A stretch of DNA of 33,123 nt, from assembly GCF_000224335.1 (NCBI RefSeq), contig NZ_AFXZ01000042.1, forward strand, positions 1 through 33,123. Reading direction: 5' to 3'. This document shows positions 1 to 8,493 of the stretch, in pieces. The translations under genes and the position numbers were made by a program. The number at the start of each line of letters is the position of its first letter. The stretch's first letter is position 1. Origin of the DNA: Bizionia argentinensis JUB59. GTDB lineage: Bacteria > Bacteroidota > Bacteroidia > Flavobacteriales > Flavobacteriaceae. The notes below the pieces were generated by a model that had not been told where the DNA came from, did no database searches, and saw nothing but the letters and a program-made list of their open reading frames with translations.

Positions 1-123
1 GCATAAAAGAGTAACCTTAATACCTAGTTCTCTTGCTCGTTCTGATAAGTTTTTCCTGTTCTTACTTAATTCTACAGATTGTCGTTTAAAAGCTTCATCA
101 TATTTCTTTCGCTCTTGTTTCAT
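1..123 (-). pseudogene. IS3-family transposase OrfA, N-terminal part cut by the window edge
   Basis: Reading on the minus strand from an ATG at 121-123 gives 41 residues without a stop up to the edge, beginning MKQERKKYDEAFKRQSVEL and containing SERARELGI. This is the start of the helix-turn-helix domain of IS3-group OrfA proteins (HTH_Tnp_1, pattern YDxxFKxxxVxL...xARELGI), which bind the insertion-sequence ends and make the OrfAB transposase by frameshifting. Nothing shows whether it is intact; only the edge truncates it here. The frame call is firm, the exact IS group is not. It marks the left side of the window as an insertion hot spot next to the peptide locus. Confidence 0.72.
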
Positions 124-152
124 AAGTTAAATATAAGTCTTTATGCTTAACT

Positions 153-180
153 TGTACTGCCCACTAAATTAGTATATCCA
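153..180 (-). mobile_element. Possible terminal sequence of the IS3-like element
   Basis: The 28-bp stretch starts TGTACTGCCCACTAAATT and ends TATCCA, 30 bp upstream of the OrfA start. TGTACTG-type sequences are common at the ends of IS150-group elements of the IS3 family, and an end is expected just upstream of OrfA. However the TGTACTG is on the gene-proximal side, the opposite of the usual outward orientation, so this could be a neighbouring element's end or chance. The second inverted repeat lies outside the window. Confidence 0.25.
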
Positions 181-218
181 GGCTTTAGTAATACTTAAAG
201 TCATGAGTAAAATTTATT

Positions 219-1118
219 ATGAAAAAGTATTTAACAACAATATTTCTCTTAACTACTCTTAATATTTACACTCAAGAGGTCAGGCAATTTATGGTATTAA
301 ATGTTTTAGATTCTTTGCCTATTGAAAATGCTTATATATCAGTTGATAGCAGATTAGAAGCTATTTCTGATGTAAATGGGTCTTTTAATATTTATGGAAA
401 GTATAAAAATATCCAAATTACTCATTTATCATTTAGGGCTAAAATGTTTTCTTACAGAGTCCTAATCGATAATTTCGTAATATATCTTGAAGAAGATATT
501 AATATATTAGATGAGGTTGTAATAACTAACAAAAAAAGGATAAAAATACTATTACCTAGTGATGATTACAGATTTAGTAGAAAGAAAAGTTATATTGTCA
601 ATAAAAACTCTGTATACTCAACCTATATACCAAATGATATAAATAAACGCTCTATTATTAATAGTATAATTATAGAGGTTGGGGATGAAATGGATGTATC
701 AAAAAAGTATGCCATTCCTTTTAGAGTTAATCTATATACTATAAATAAAAGCACTAAACTACCTGATAAAAAAATATTAACTGAAAGCATTTTAGCTTCT
801 CAAAATAAAAACAGAAAAGCTAGTTTCGTTCATATTGATATTAGTGATTTTGATATAGAGTTTCCTAAAGAGGGAGTTTTTGTTGCTGTTGAAAGTTTAA
901 ATTTGTTTGAGCTTGAAAATTTCAATATTTTAAGTGGTCAATCTCCATCATTTAAAGCAATAATAAATAAAAAGACGAGTAAATATATAACTTATGATAG
1001 AATATATTCCTGGGATAGATTATCTAGAATAAAAGATACTATTTTTAAAGATTGGATAGATAAAACTGTACCAACACCAAGATTTATTTTCAATTTTGGT
1101 ATTGAAATTAAGTACTAA
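219..1118 (+). CDS. Exported protein with CarboxypepD_reg-like N-terminal domain
   Basis: A 299-residue protein with a typical signal peptide (MKKYLTTIFLLTTLNIYTQ). Residues about 20-95 look like the carboxypeptidase regulatory-like (DUF4480-type) beta-sandwich: DSLPIENAYISVDS followed by SDVNGSFNI, and then the linker LDEVVITNK that in Bacteroidota often precedes a TonB plug. No plug or barrel follows; the remaining ~200 residues are a charged beta-rich region of unknown function (for example FRVNLYTINKSTKLPD, VFVAVESL) resembling the tail domain found in many short exported flavobacterial proteins. Probably a periplasmic or surface structural protein. Stands alone between the IS fragment and a decayed region. 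The exact role is unknown. Confidence 0.75.
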   Translation: MKKYLTTIFLLTTLNIYTQEVRQFMVLNVLDSLPIENAYISVDSRLEAISDVNGSFNIYGKYKNIQITHLSFRAKMFSYRVLIDNFVIYLEEDINILDEVVITNKKRIKILLPSDDYRFSRKKSYIVNKNSVYSTYIPNDINKRSIINSIIIEVGDEMDVSKKYAIPFRVNLYTINKSTKLPDKKILTESILASQNKNRKASFVHIDISDFDIEFPKEGVFVAVESLNLFELENFNILSGQSPSFKAIINKKTSKYITYDRIYSWDRLSRIKDTIFKDWIDKTVPTPRFIFNFGIEIKY

Positions 1119-1291
1119 AATCTGAAATAATCAACAATAATCAACAAGTATTATTAAATACCGTATCAAGCCTATTTTCCTGACAGAATTATTATTAGCT
1201 GTATAGCAACTTGCTGTTTATCGAATAATTATAATTTTACCGTATTGCTAACATATAGATTATTAAATTTATAGTCTTGATAAACAGGCTT

Positions 1292-1447
1292 ATGAGTAAG
1301 GTTTATAATGTTTCAATTCTTGATTATCACCCGATAATCATCACAGCCTGCATTCAAATTACAAATTTATATTTTACTGAAGAGCTTTCTGGTAACTTTA
1401 ATGAAGTAGCTAAAGGTATACAAAATTTAGAAAAACTATATACTTAA
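1292..1447 (+). pseudogene. Relic of a response-regulator receiver domain
   Basis: The 51 residues start MSKVYNVSILDYHPIII, matching the beta1/acidic-pocket start of LuxR-type response regulators (usually xxIIDDHPII). The second aspartate of the acidic pair is replaced by tyrosine, and the frame ends at 1447 after about 50 residues, before the phospho-acceptor site, so the product cannot be a working receiver. I read it as the stump of a LuxR/FixJ-type regulator. Flavobacterial double-glycine peptide genes are often accompanied by such regulators, which fits the position 120 bp before the peptide. A true small protein is possible but less likely. Confidence 0.45.
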
Positions 1448-1508
1448 ATAACAGAACCTGAATTAAAAGGCTCTGTATTTTATTTAATAATATTCTCTCG
1501 CGAGGAGT

Positions 1509-1529
1509 AGACACAAACTGTGAGTGTCT
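1509..1529 (+). promoter_or_regulatory. Perfect inverted repeat upstream of the peptide gene
   Basis: AGACAC and GTGTCT are exact complements separated by nine bases, 38 bp before the peptide start. It may be an operator for a regulator or a 5'-UTR hairpin. It is not followed by a T tract, so it is not a terminator. No known operator consensus was recognised. Confidence 0.3.
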
Positions 1530-1567
1530 TAAAATGTTCACATTAAATTAATTATAAATTTTATATT

Positions 1568-1777
1568 ATGAGAAATTCATTAAATTTTGGAACCCCTTTA
1601 AATAAAGAGGCACAAAAATCAATTGTTGGAGGCAAACTCCTGGAAGGTAATTTTAGTCTTAGATGCAATAGTGGTGTATGGATTACTAGTTGTCCAGATA
1701 ATAGTTCGACTACTGGATCGCAAGCATGTAGGAACCAAGGAGGATATTCCGGTTCCTGGTTTCAATTTGGAAACTAA
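1568..1777 (+). CDS. Double-glycine leader peptide, bacteriocin-like precursor
   Basis: A 69-residue peptide. Residues 5-22 (LNFGTPLNKEAQKSIVGG) match the bacteriocin-type leader seen in Bacteroidota, L-x-x-G-x-x-L-N/S-K-x-x-Q-K-x-I-x-GG, cut after Gly22 by the peptidase domain of a PCAT-type ABC exporter. The predicted mature part is 47 residues (from Lys23), rich in Gly, Ser, Asn and aromatics, with cysteines 33, 42 and 54: an odd number, so one disulfide plus a free thiol, a dimer, or a thioether is possible. No exporter is in the window. The next gene on the same strand encodes a thioredoxin-like lipoprotein, which may act on it. Two overlapping open frames in other phases have no leader or family signal. 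Confidence 0.72.
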   Translation: MRNSLNFGTPLNKEAQKSIVGGKLLEGNFSLRCNSGVWITSCPDNSSTTGSQACRNQGGYSGSWFQFGN

Positions 1778-1803
1778 TAAATTTATTTTTTTTACTGATT
1801 TTT

Positions 1804-1840
1804 TGGGTGTTAGAAATGGCACCCATCTTTGCTTTTTATT
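1804..1840 (+). terminator. Weak terminator or attenuator after the peptide gene
   Basis: TGGGTG and CACCCA form a 6-bp stem with a 10-base loop, followed by the T-rich run tctttgctttttattt. It lies between the peptide stop and the start of the lipoprotein gene. It could reduce read-through so that the abundant peptide is made in excess over the lipoprotein, an arrangement common for peptide/processing gene pairs; that is inference. Confidence 0.4.
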
Positions 1841-1861
1841 TATATTTTAAAGTCTAACTAA

Positions 1862-3460
1862 ATGAGAATAATAAATTTGCTTTTTGGAATATTATTATTA
1901 TTATTCAATTGCAAACAAAAAACCGAACACACCAATGTTAAAATTAAAACTCCAGACTCTATTAATAGCCCAAAAAGGGAAGTTAAGTCTGTTTATATTT
2001 CGGGAGAAACGGATGATCCAAAGGCATTTAAATATGTAAACATTATAGATTATTCTAATTTTAACGGTGATAAACCGCATGGACTACATGTAGATCATAA
2101 GGATAACATTATTGGAATTTCTTTAGATTCAGTTGAAAATCCAAAAATAATGGAAATGATGTTGTTTGGAAATAAATTTCACAAGCCTAAAGTCTTTGTG
2201 ACACCAGGAGACAGTATTAATTTGGTGATAAAAAACGAGAAATTAATATTCAATGGATTAAATGCTGACCATTATAATTTCTATCAAGAACTGGATAGTT
2301 TAGATAATCAATGGAGTTTGATTGGATATAAAGGTAGTTTTAAGGATTATAAGAGAAAAAGTACCGAGCTCTTTCAAAAAAGAAATAATTTTTTTGAAAG
2401 ATATATCAAAAGTCATAAGGTTTCAAAGCAATTTATTAATCAGGTTAGAGCTGAAATTAAATTCGAATATCTTTACAATCTAATAGCTCCGCGCTCTATA
2501 AATAGCGATTTGCCAAATGCCTACATTAATAATTTGGAGGGATTAATTACTGAATTTGAAAATCAGAGTGAAAATCTTGAAGAAAATTTTCTGATTTTAA
2601 AAGATTATTTCGGGGATGTTGAGATCAATGACTTTAAAAGAGTAGATTTAATAAATAACGATTACTTTAAACGTAGTCTAACATTATACATTCGACACTA
2701 TTTTACACAACAAGAATATGTGTATTATAATCAGGTAAACTTTGATACGGAATTAAATTATATTAATAATAATTTAGAAGGTAAAATCGCACGATTTGCT
2801 AGAGCTAAAGTTTATCTCGATTATTTTCAGAAAGGTTTTGGACAAGATAAAATTACAAATTTACATTTCATAACGGAAATTGAAAAATATTTAAATCAGA
2901 AATCAGAGCCATCTTATACCGCTGCGGTTAAGGAAATAGAAGAAGAATTAAAATTATATAATTTTAAAATGCCCGATGAAATTTTACAAGAAAAATTACT
3001 TACGATTCAAGGTGATACCATTCAATTTAAGTCTTTACTTCAAAGTAGTGAACGTTCGAAATTTATTGTGTTTTGGATAAAAGAAGACAAATTGTATAAA
3101 AACTGTGAACGCTGCGTTGGAGATATTTTAAAGACGAGAAATCTGCAATTGCAGATGGATAATGATAATACGGAATGGATTTATATTTCTTTGACGGAAA
3201 CGGAACAATGGCATAAAGATATGATTATGCTTAAAGATGTTATGAGTGGGTTGTCAAATTATAAAATTTTAGGCAAAAAATCGGAATCAGAAATGCTCAA
3301 ATATTTTAAATTTATAATTAGAGATAACCATATGATTGAACTTCCTCGTCATATAATCTTGGATGAAAACAACAATGTTATATTTAATGCTGTTCCTAAA
3401 GCTTTTGACATGGACTCTTTTAAAAGTCTTCTGGAAAAAGGGAAGATTGAAAGGGAATAA
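1862..3460 (+). CDS. Lipoprotein with C-terminal thioredoxin-like domain (CERC)
   Basis: A 532-residue protein with a hydrophobic leader and a lipid-attachment cysteine at residue 17 (LLFNC, a relaxed lipobox). Residues about 45-130 are a beta-rich DUF4369-like part (FVTPGDSINLVI), residues about 135-370 are helical, and residues about 385-530 resemble the TlpA/thioredoxin fold: FIVFWIKED, a C415-E-R-C418 redox pair preceded by KN, and the cis-proline motif LPRHIILD around Pro495. The layout is that of flavobacterial TlpA-type lipoproteins, but CERC sits later than usual after the central strand. Probably a periplasm-facing thiol oxidoreductase or reductase. It begins 84 bp after the double-glycine peptide, so disulfide handling of that peptide is a reasonable but unproven role. 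Confidence 0.7.
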   Translation: MRIINLLFGILLLLFNCKQKTEHTNVKIKTPDSINSPKREVKSVYISGETDDPKAFKYVNIIDYSNFNGDKPHGLHVDHKDNIIGISLDSVENPKIMEMMLFGNKFHKPKVFVTPGDSINLVIKNEKLIFNGLNADHYNFYQELDSLDNQWSLIGYKGSFKDYKRKSTELFQKRNNFFERYIKSHKVSKQFINQVRAEIKFEYLYNLIAPRSINSDLPNAYINNLEGLITEFENQSENLEENFLILKDYFGDVEINDFKRVDLINNDYFKRSLTLYIRHYFTQQEYVYYNQVNFDTELNYINNNLEGKIARFARAKVYLDYFQKGFGQDKITNLHFITEIEKYLNQKSEPSYTAAVKEIEEELKLYNFKMPDEILQEKLLTIQGDTIQFKSLLQSSERSKFIVFWIKEDKLYKNCERCVGDILKTRNLQLQMDNDNTEWIYISLTETEQWHKDMIMLKDVMSGLSNYKILGKKSESEMLKYFKFIIRDNHMIELPRHIILDENNNVIFNAVPKAFDMDSFKSLLEKGKIERE

Positions 3461-4236
3461 TATTTTATACTAATTGTAAATAAATTTTCTACATTGCAAA
3501 TAATCCAATGCAAAAGTTTGTAGCCCAAAGTGTTTGAAATTTATTCACCAACATTAAAAAAACAATAAGTATCCAGGAACTTTTTGCGTTAAATGAAGCT
3601 ACACGAGCAGAATTTATACTGTTAGGTTTAAGCGAAGTATTGAGTTGATTAGGTTAAGTAGTTTAGGTATTGAAGTAGATTTAGAAAATCTTAACGAAGC
3701 TTTTTTGGATGTATTCTATACTGGAATAAAAATCATTATGTGTTCTTTACTAAGTAGAAAGAACTGCATCTTCTGTTTTCCCGAAGGTACCAGCCTATAA
3801 AAAGTCACCAATTTTTTGCGTATCCAATCTAGCTCACGGTTTATTAAAATATAAAGAAATTAATATTTGAAATTATGGATTGGTTAAAGTGGGAATAACA
3901 CTACAGGACAAGGTGTTGCGCTACTTTTAGAACCCAATCCAAAGTTTTATAACAGTAATTTTGATAAAAAATAACAGACTTTAGGGTTCTCTTTTCTATT
4001 TAAATACAAGCGCTTTTTTATGACAATTAATTAGAAGTATAATTTCAGCCAGTTTACTACAACTATTTTTACTGTTTTAATCTAAAGCGTTGTAGATGTT
4101 TAGATTAAAAGCCAAGATGTGAATTTGATTATCTAATATTATATGCCCAGTTAGGGTTGATTGTAGAAAGAATTAAGATTAATAGAACTTTTTTATCAGT
4201 GTAAAATAATCTTGAATAGATGACAGTTAATTAAAC
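3461..4236. other. Decayed stretch without an intact gene
   Basis: 776 bp with no complete gene. Short readable pieces occur on the plus strand in different phases: around 3754-3870 a 38-codon run containing FPKVPAYKKSPIF ending at TGA, and around 3903-3974 a run reading GQGVALLLEPNPKFYNSN and ending in TAA. A start-less 70-codon open phase spans about 3597-3800. The pieces use ordinary codons and look like one or more genes broken by stops and frame breaks. No family was recognised. Confidence 0.45.
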
Positions 4237-7074
4237 TTAATACCAACGACGTGTAAATAAACCGAGTAACGTACCAAAATCTAATGTCACAATAAATCTT
4301 ATTTTCTCGGCATATTGAGGTTGCGCCACTTCCCATCCTAGATTGGAATACACCGGAAAATACAACTCAAAATAATCGTCCACAAGGCTCACGCGAACAC
4401 CGGTATCATAAACAACTTTAGCACTTTCTTCGTGATTTTTTACTAAACCAATATCACCATAAGCCATAATGTATTTCCAGATGGTCATGCTACCGTTTAC
4501 TGTGGTAATCCAATGGTTGGCAAAGCTCGGCTCTAATTGCGATTTAAAACCGCCTTCAGCAATAATTAACTGCTGACTAAATAAACCATCACTTTCAGAG
4601 CGACCGTAATAGTTATAATCAAATAAATAATCGGTTGGTCTGTCTAGCGCAAAACTGAAATAATCGGAATCTCTGTAGGTTTTATTATACAAAAATGCGC
4701 CAGCAAAGAAGCGTAAATTGTATTGACGGTTATTTTTAGATAGCTTTCTGTATTCGTAATTCAAGGCAACTTTTCCAAACTTTTTAGATAGCTGAACATC
4801 GGCAAACCAGGAAGAATAATTCACTAAATCTTTATTTATATGATTATATCGCAAGTTAAAAACGCCATAATCTGGCTGGTTAGTTTCAGAGGTTAACAAC
4901 GCATTTGGATCAGAATCCCGATTAATATCAATATATCGTAAATGGATATAGTGCCTTTCGTTTGAGCGTAAATTGTTTTTATCGCGAAATGACAATCTAA
5001 CGGCAGGAGTAAATTTTGTTACAAACAAATTATCAGAATAACTTTGATAACTAGCGCCAAGTCCATAGGTAACGCTAAATAAATCTGAAGTATCATCAAT
5101 ATATTTTCTATAATTAAGTGAAATAGATCCTGTAAGCGATTCAGACTTTAAACCATATTGAGGTGCTATTTTATAATAAAACGGTTTGCTTAAAACGGTT
5201 TTATTATAAGCTTTTATACCCAACACAATACCATCATAAATATTATTAAACTCTATAATAGGCATCAGAAATACTTGGTTGTAATCGGGATCTTCTATAT
5301 CCTTAATTAAACGAAGCTGAAGAGGTCTATTAAAAAGTGATTTTGTTAATGTTTTGGTATTATTACGCACATTGAATTCTGGTACGATTTGATCGTGATT
5401 TAATACCACTCTGGTCGTTTCTGTATCTGGAATCGTAACGGTTAGAGAATCGGTTATGCTCTCTATCCAAATTTTAGAAGTGATGGTTTTATCGGTAAAA
5501 GAGAACAGAGAAATAGGCACATTGATATTACTATTGTTTTTAATAGTTACCCGAATGGAATCATTTTCACGAACGACTTTACTAATGGTATAATCAATGT
5601 ATTTTTTTGTTTTTAAGAAGTCAGAGAAAAACCAATCTAAATTTTTATCCGTTTTTGTTGTTATAAAACGTTCAAAATTTTCAGTATTAGCCTCTTTGTT
5701 TCTAAAGATATTTAAAAAGTCTAAAAGCGTAGATTCTACCAAATCATTTCCTAAATAATCGTTTAAATATTTTAATCCAACACCGGATTTGTATTTATTG
5801 GCAATATTTTCATTGAATTTTAAAAGCGAATCTTTAGACATATTTATAGGCTGATCGATGTTTTGTCGTGCCATATGCATGTATAAAAAACCGTATTGCG
5901 CATTAAAATCAAGTTGCGTGGTGTGAAAAGATTTTAATCCCCAAATATTAGAAAAGCTGCCAGTAAGTTTCATTTTGGGATAAAATTCATCTACATATTT
6001 CATTAAATAGTAGGTTTGAATACCGTCTAAAAGCCATTGATCTGTTCTTGGGTTTATAAGAAGAACATTCTCTAAATAATTACGAAGACCTGTTTTTAAT
6101 ATTTTAAACTCATATTGGAAATGATCTGGAAATGGCCTAATAAAACTAGGCAATAAGTTTAAACCATAGATAGGACTTTTACGATAATCAATATCGGTGA
6201 TTAGTAGCCTTTTATGAGGGTATTTACCTAGATTAGTATTTAAAAACCGGGCTATATTATCCGTAATCATTGCTTTACCAATAGGGTTTATGTCTTCATC
6301 GTCTACATTAGAACTAATGGTAAAGTAATCCGTTTCAATTTCGCGATATTCCGATTGTTTTGTTAACATTAATTTAGAATTAAGGCGGTTTTCACCTGAT
6401 AAAACAACGATTTTATGGTCATTAATCTGATTATAATCAATTTGATTTAATTCCGATGTGATATGATAGTTTAAAGGACATTCAATTTCCAGTCTTATAT
6501 TAGATGCTGGTATAAACATATCGTCCAAATCCTTGTTGCTACTGTATTGCCAAGCGCCATTATAAACTGCCGGCGTGATGTACCAATAACGTAAATTATA
6601 GTCGCCGGTTGATGTTACACCATAACGTGTGAATTTATCATGTGGAACTTGAACAATATAATTTAAGTGAATAGTGTAGGAGTCATTTGGTAATAATGGC
6701 GATTCTAATTCCACTTTTACCACGTCTATATTATTTTTTACACGATCAAAATTCAGTTCAGTTGAATTTTGATGAATGGAAGTAATAACTGAATATCCGC
6801 GATCTTCGCTTTTAGCAAAATGAAATTCGGTTTTAAATTCTTCGGAGAAACGCTTTGCTAAAGGTGTGCTTTTTGTAGAAAAACTATTGCTCCAGTCGTT
6901 TAAAAATATGGTTTTAATTGTATCGTTACTTGTATTGTAGTAGGTAATATCTTGAGAGATATCTATTTGGTTTTTGTCCACGTTAAAAGTCGCTTTCACG
7001 TTTATAGCGTTTTGGCTACAAACAACACTGCTAAAAGCAAAAAGGATGAAACTTAATAGATGCTGTATTCTCAA
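4237..7074 (-). CDS. M1-aminopeptidase-like pseudoenzyme fused to an outer-membrane beta-barrel
   Basis: 945 residues with a signal peptide (SSVVCSQ cleavage region). Residues about 25-250 resemble the M1 N-terminal sandwich and about 255-490 the peptidase-like domain: an IYGLNLLPSF segment stands where M1 enzymes have the GGMEN region, and DQWLLDGIQTYYLM corresponds to the WLxEGFATY helix. The zinc site is missing: the preceding helix reads RNYLENVLL instead of HExxH, and the Glu of WLxEG is Asp followed by Gly. About residues 575-945 are alternating beta strands ending in FTRRWY, with the terminal aromatic residue of outer-membrane barrels. So a surface-exposed non-catalytic M1 module on a barrel anchor. 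The only usable start is TTG at 7074; no in-frame ATG lies between it and the upstream stop. Function unknown. Confidence 0.75.
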   Translation of the reverse strand: MRIQHLLSFILFAFSSVVCSQNAINVKATFNVDKNQIDISQDITYYNTSNDTIKTIFLNDWSNSFSTKSTPLAKRFSEEFKTEFHFAKSEDRGYSVITSIHQNSTELNFDRVKNNIDVVKVELESPLLPNDSYTIHLNYIVQVPHDKFTRYGVTSTGDYNLRYWYITPAVYNGAWQYSSNKDLDDMFIPASNIRLEIECPLNYHITSELNQIDYNQINDHKIVVLSGENRLNSKLMLTKQSEYREIETDYFTISSNVDDEDINPIGKAMITDNIARFLNTNLGKYPHKRLLITDIDYRKSPIYGLNLLPSFIRPFPDHFQYEFKILKTGLRNYLENVLLINPRTDQWLLDGIQTYYLMKYVDEFYPKMKLTGSFSNIWGLKSFHTTQLDFNAQYGFLYMHMARQNIDQPINMSKDSLLKFNENIANKYKSGVGLKYLNDYLGNDLVESTLLDFLNIFRNKEANTENFERFITTKTDKNLDWFFSDFLKTKKYIDYTISKVVRENDSIRVTIKNNSNINVPISLFSFTDKTITSKIWIESITDSLTVTIPDTETTRVVLNHDQIVPEFNVRNNTKTLTKSLFNRPLQLRLIKDIEDPDYNQVFLMPIIEFNNIYDGIVLGIKAYNKTVLSKPFYYKIAPQYGLKSESLTGSISLNYRKYIDDTSDLFSVTYGLGASYQSYSDNLFVTKFTPAVRLSFRDKNNLRSNERHYIHLRYIDINRDSDPNALLTSETNQPDYGVFNLRYNHINKDLVNYSSWFADVQLSKKFGKVALNYEYRKLSKNNRQYNLRFFAGAFLYNKTYRDSDYFSFALDRPTDYLFDYNYYGRSESDGLFSQQLIIAEGGFKSQLEPSFANHWITTVNGSMTIWKYIMAYGDIGLVKNHEESAKVVYDTGVRVSLVDDYFELYFPVYSNLGWEVAQPQYAEKIRFIVTLDFGTLLGLFTRRWY

Positions 7075-7258
7075 TGTATTTTTAAACTTTAATGGTTCAA
7101 CTGGGTGTTTTGGAGTTTATAAAAAGGTTTTATACTATGTATACGAAATTGTTATAACTGCAGTTTTTTATTGATAGCTTTTATAATGAAAAGATAAACT
7201 TTCTATTTATTTACTAACGTTCTTTTGATAAGGAATTTACATTTTTTTTATTCAAAAT

Positions 7259-7294
7259 AAAGGATTCCAATAATTTCTATTAAAGGAACCCTTT
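7259..7294 (-). terminator. Candidate terminator after the LOG-family gene
   Basis: AAAGG-a-TTCC pairs with GGAA-c-CCTTT across a 16-base loop, giving a ten-pair stem with one mismatch, followed on the minus strand by an AT-rich run. It lies 70 bp beyond the stop at 7364. The long loop keeps confidence moderate. Confidence 0.4.
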
Positions 7295-7363
7295 TGTTAT
7301 TTAATTGAAAGCAATAGAAAATCGTTTTCACTTAATGTCAATAAGTGTAAATGGATTCTATAT

Positions 7364-8053
7364 CTAGAAATTAGGGCTTAAATTTGAGTTTTTATAGAAG
7401 CTGTCTAGAATTGGAATTACTTCATCTGCTGTATCAACAAGGTGAATTAAATCTAAATCGTTAGCACTAATATTTTCAAAACCATCTAATAAAGTTGTTC
7501 TAATCCAATCTATTAGGCCAGACCAAAATTCGGTTCCTACTAAAATAATAGGGAATTTCTCAATTTTATTAGTTTGAATTAAGGTAATAGCTTCAAATAA
7601 CTCATCCAAGGTTCCAAAACCACCAGGCATAACAACAAATCCTTGAGAGTACTTAACAAACATAACTTTTCGTACAAAGAAATAATCGAAATCCAAACTT
7701 TTGTCGGAATCGATATACGGGTTATCATGTTGCTCAAAAGGTAAATCAATATTTAGCCCAACGGATGTTCCTCCAGCAATATGTGCGCCTTTATTTCCGG
7801 CTTCCATAATACCCGGTCCGCCACCAGTAATAACGCCGTAACCGTGCTCTACAATTTTGGAGGCTATTTCTTCTGCTAACTTATAATTTTTATGATCTGG
7901 CTTGGTACGTGCAGAACCAAATATGGAAACGCAAGGGCCAATTTTACTTAATTTCTCGTAACCATTAACAAATTCGCCCATGATTTTAAAAATGGCCCAA
8001 GAATCGTTAGTTTTTACTTCATTCCAACGTTTGTGGTGTTGTTCTTTTCTCAT
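7364..8053 (-). CDS. LOG family (TIGR00730) nucleotide 5'-monophosphate phosphoribohydrolase
   Basis: 229 residues with a Rossmann-like fold. It has GYGVITGGGPGIMEAGNKGA (residues 71-90) and the family hallmark PGGFGTLDE (143-151), in which the glycine-rich turn and Glu151 take part in nucleotide binding and N-glycosidic cleavage. Such proteins were long mislabelled lysine decarboxylases; characterised ones release free base from cytokinin riboside monophosphates or from other nucleoside monophosphates. Here a housekeeping nucleotide-salvage role is most likely. An N-terminal stretch of about 30 charged residues is usual for the Bacteroidota version. Monocistronic by spacing. Confidence 0.9.
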   Translation of the reverse strand: MRKEQHHKRWNEVKTNDSWAIFKIMGEFVNGYEKLSKIGPCVSIFGSARTKPDHKNYKLAEEIASKIVEHGYGVITGGGPGIMEAGNKGAHIAGGTSVGLNIDLPFEQHDNPYIDSDKSLDFDYFFVRKVMFVKYSQGFVVMPGGFGTLDELFEAITLIQTNKIEKFPIILVGTEFWSGLIDWIRTTLLDGFENISANDLDLIHLVDTADEVIPILDSFYKNSNLSPNF

Positions 8054-8211
8054 ATTTTATATAAATGTTTTATGTTATGTTTTGCAATCTGAAGGGAATA
8101 TTAATCCAGAAACAAATTTAAGAGAATTAAATACATTTTGCACGCTTTATGTAAATGAATTCCCTTTTCCGAATTGATGTTTTCTTTCTAAAACTATTTT
8201 TTAAAGGTCAC

Positions 8212-8240
8212 AAAAAAAAGACAAACCAAAATGATTTGCC
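8212..8240 (-). terminator. Rho-independent terminator of the small membrane protein gene
   Basis: On the minus strand GGCAAA pairs with TTTGTC (one G-T pair) over a nine-base loop and is followed by eight consecutive T. It begins about 27 bp after the stop at 8267, which supports the small gene upstream as a real transcription unit. Confidence 0.65.
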
Positions 8241-8266
8241 TTTCATTAAATATTTTAATTTTTAAA

Positions 8267-8455
<189 letters not shown>

Positions 8456-8493
8456 TTATGGTACTAATCTACTAAATATTTATGAATAGTATA

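Larger units (their letters stand above)
1119..1567. other. Gene-poor stretch before the peptide gene
   Basis: This 449-bp interval holds a 51-codon response-regulator-like relic (1292-1447) and a small hairpin (1509-1529), both listed separately. Near 1121-1150 the words aatcaacaataatcaacaa form a short direct duplication. I see no other supported gene. The decayed fragment suggests a regulatory gene once preceded the peptide gene. Confidence 0.5.

Noticed and set aside
1623-1850. 75-residue plus-strand open frame over the peptide gene
   Set aside because: Different phase from the leader peptide, hydrophobic without a signal pattern; the GG-leader frame is much more convincing.
3597-3800. 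70-codon start-less open phase as a gene
   Set aside because: No start codon, no family match and broken by neighbouring frame changes; treated as decayed DNA.
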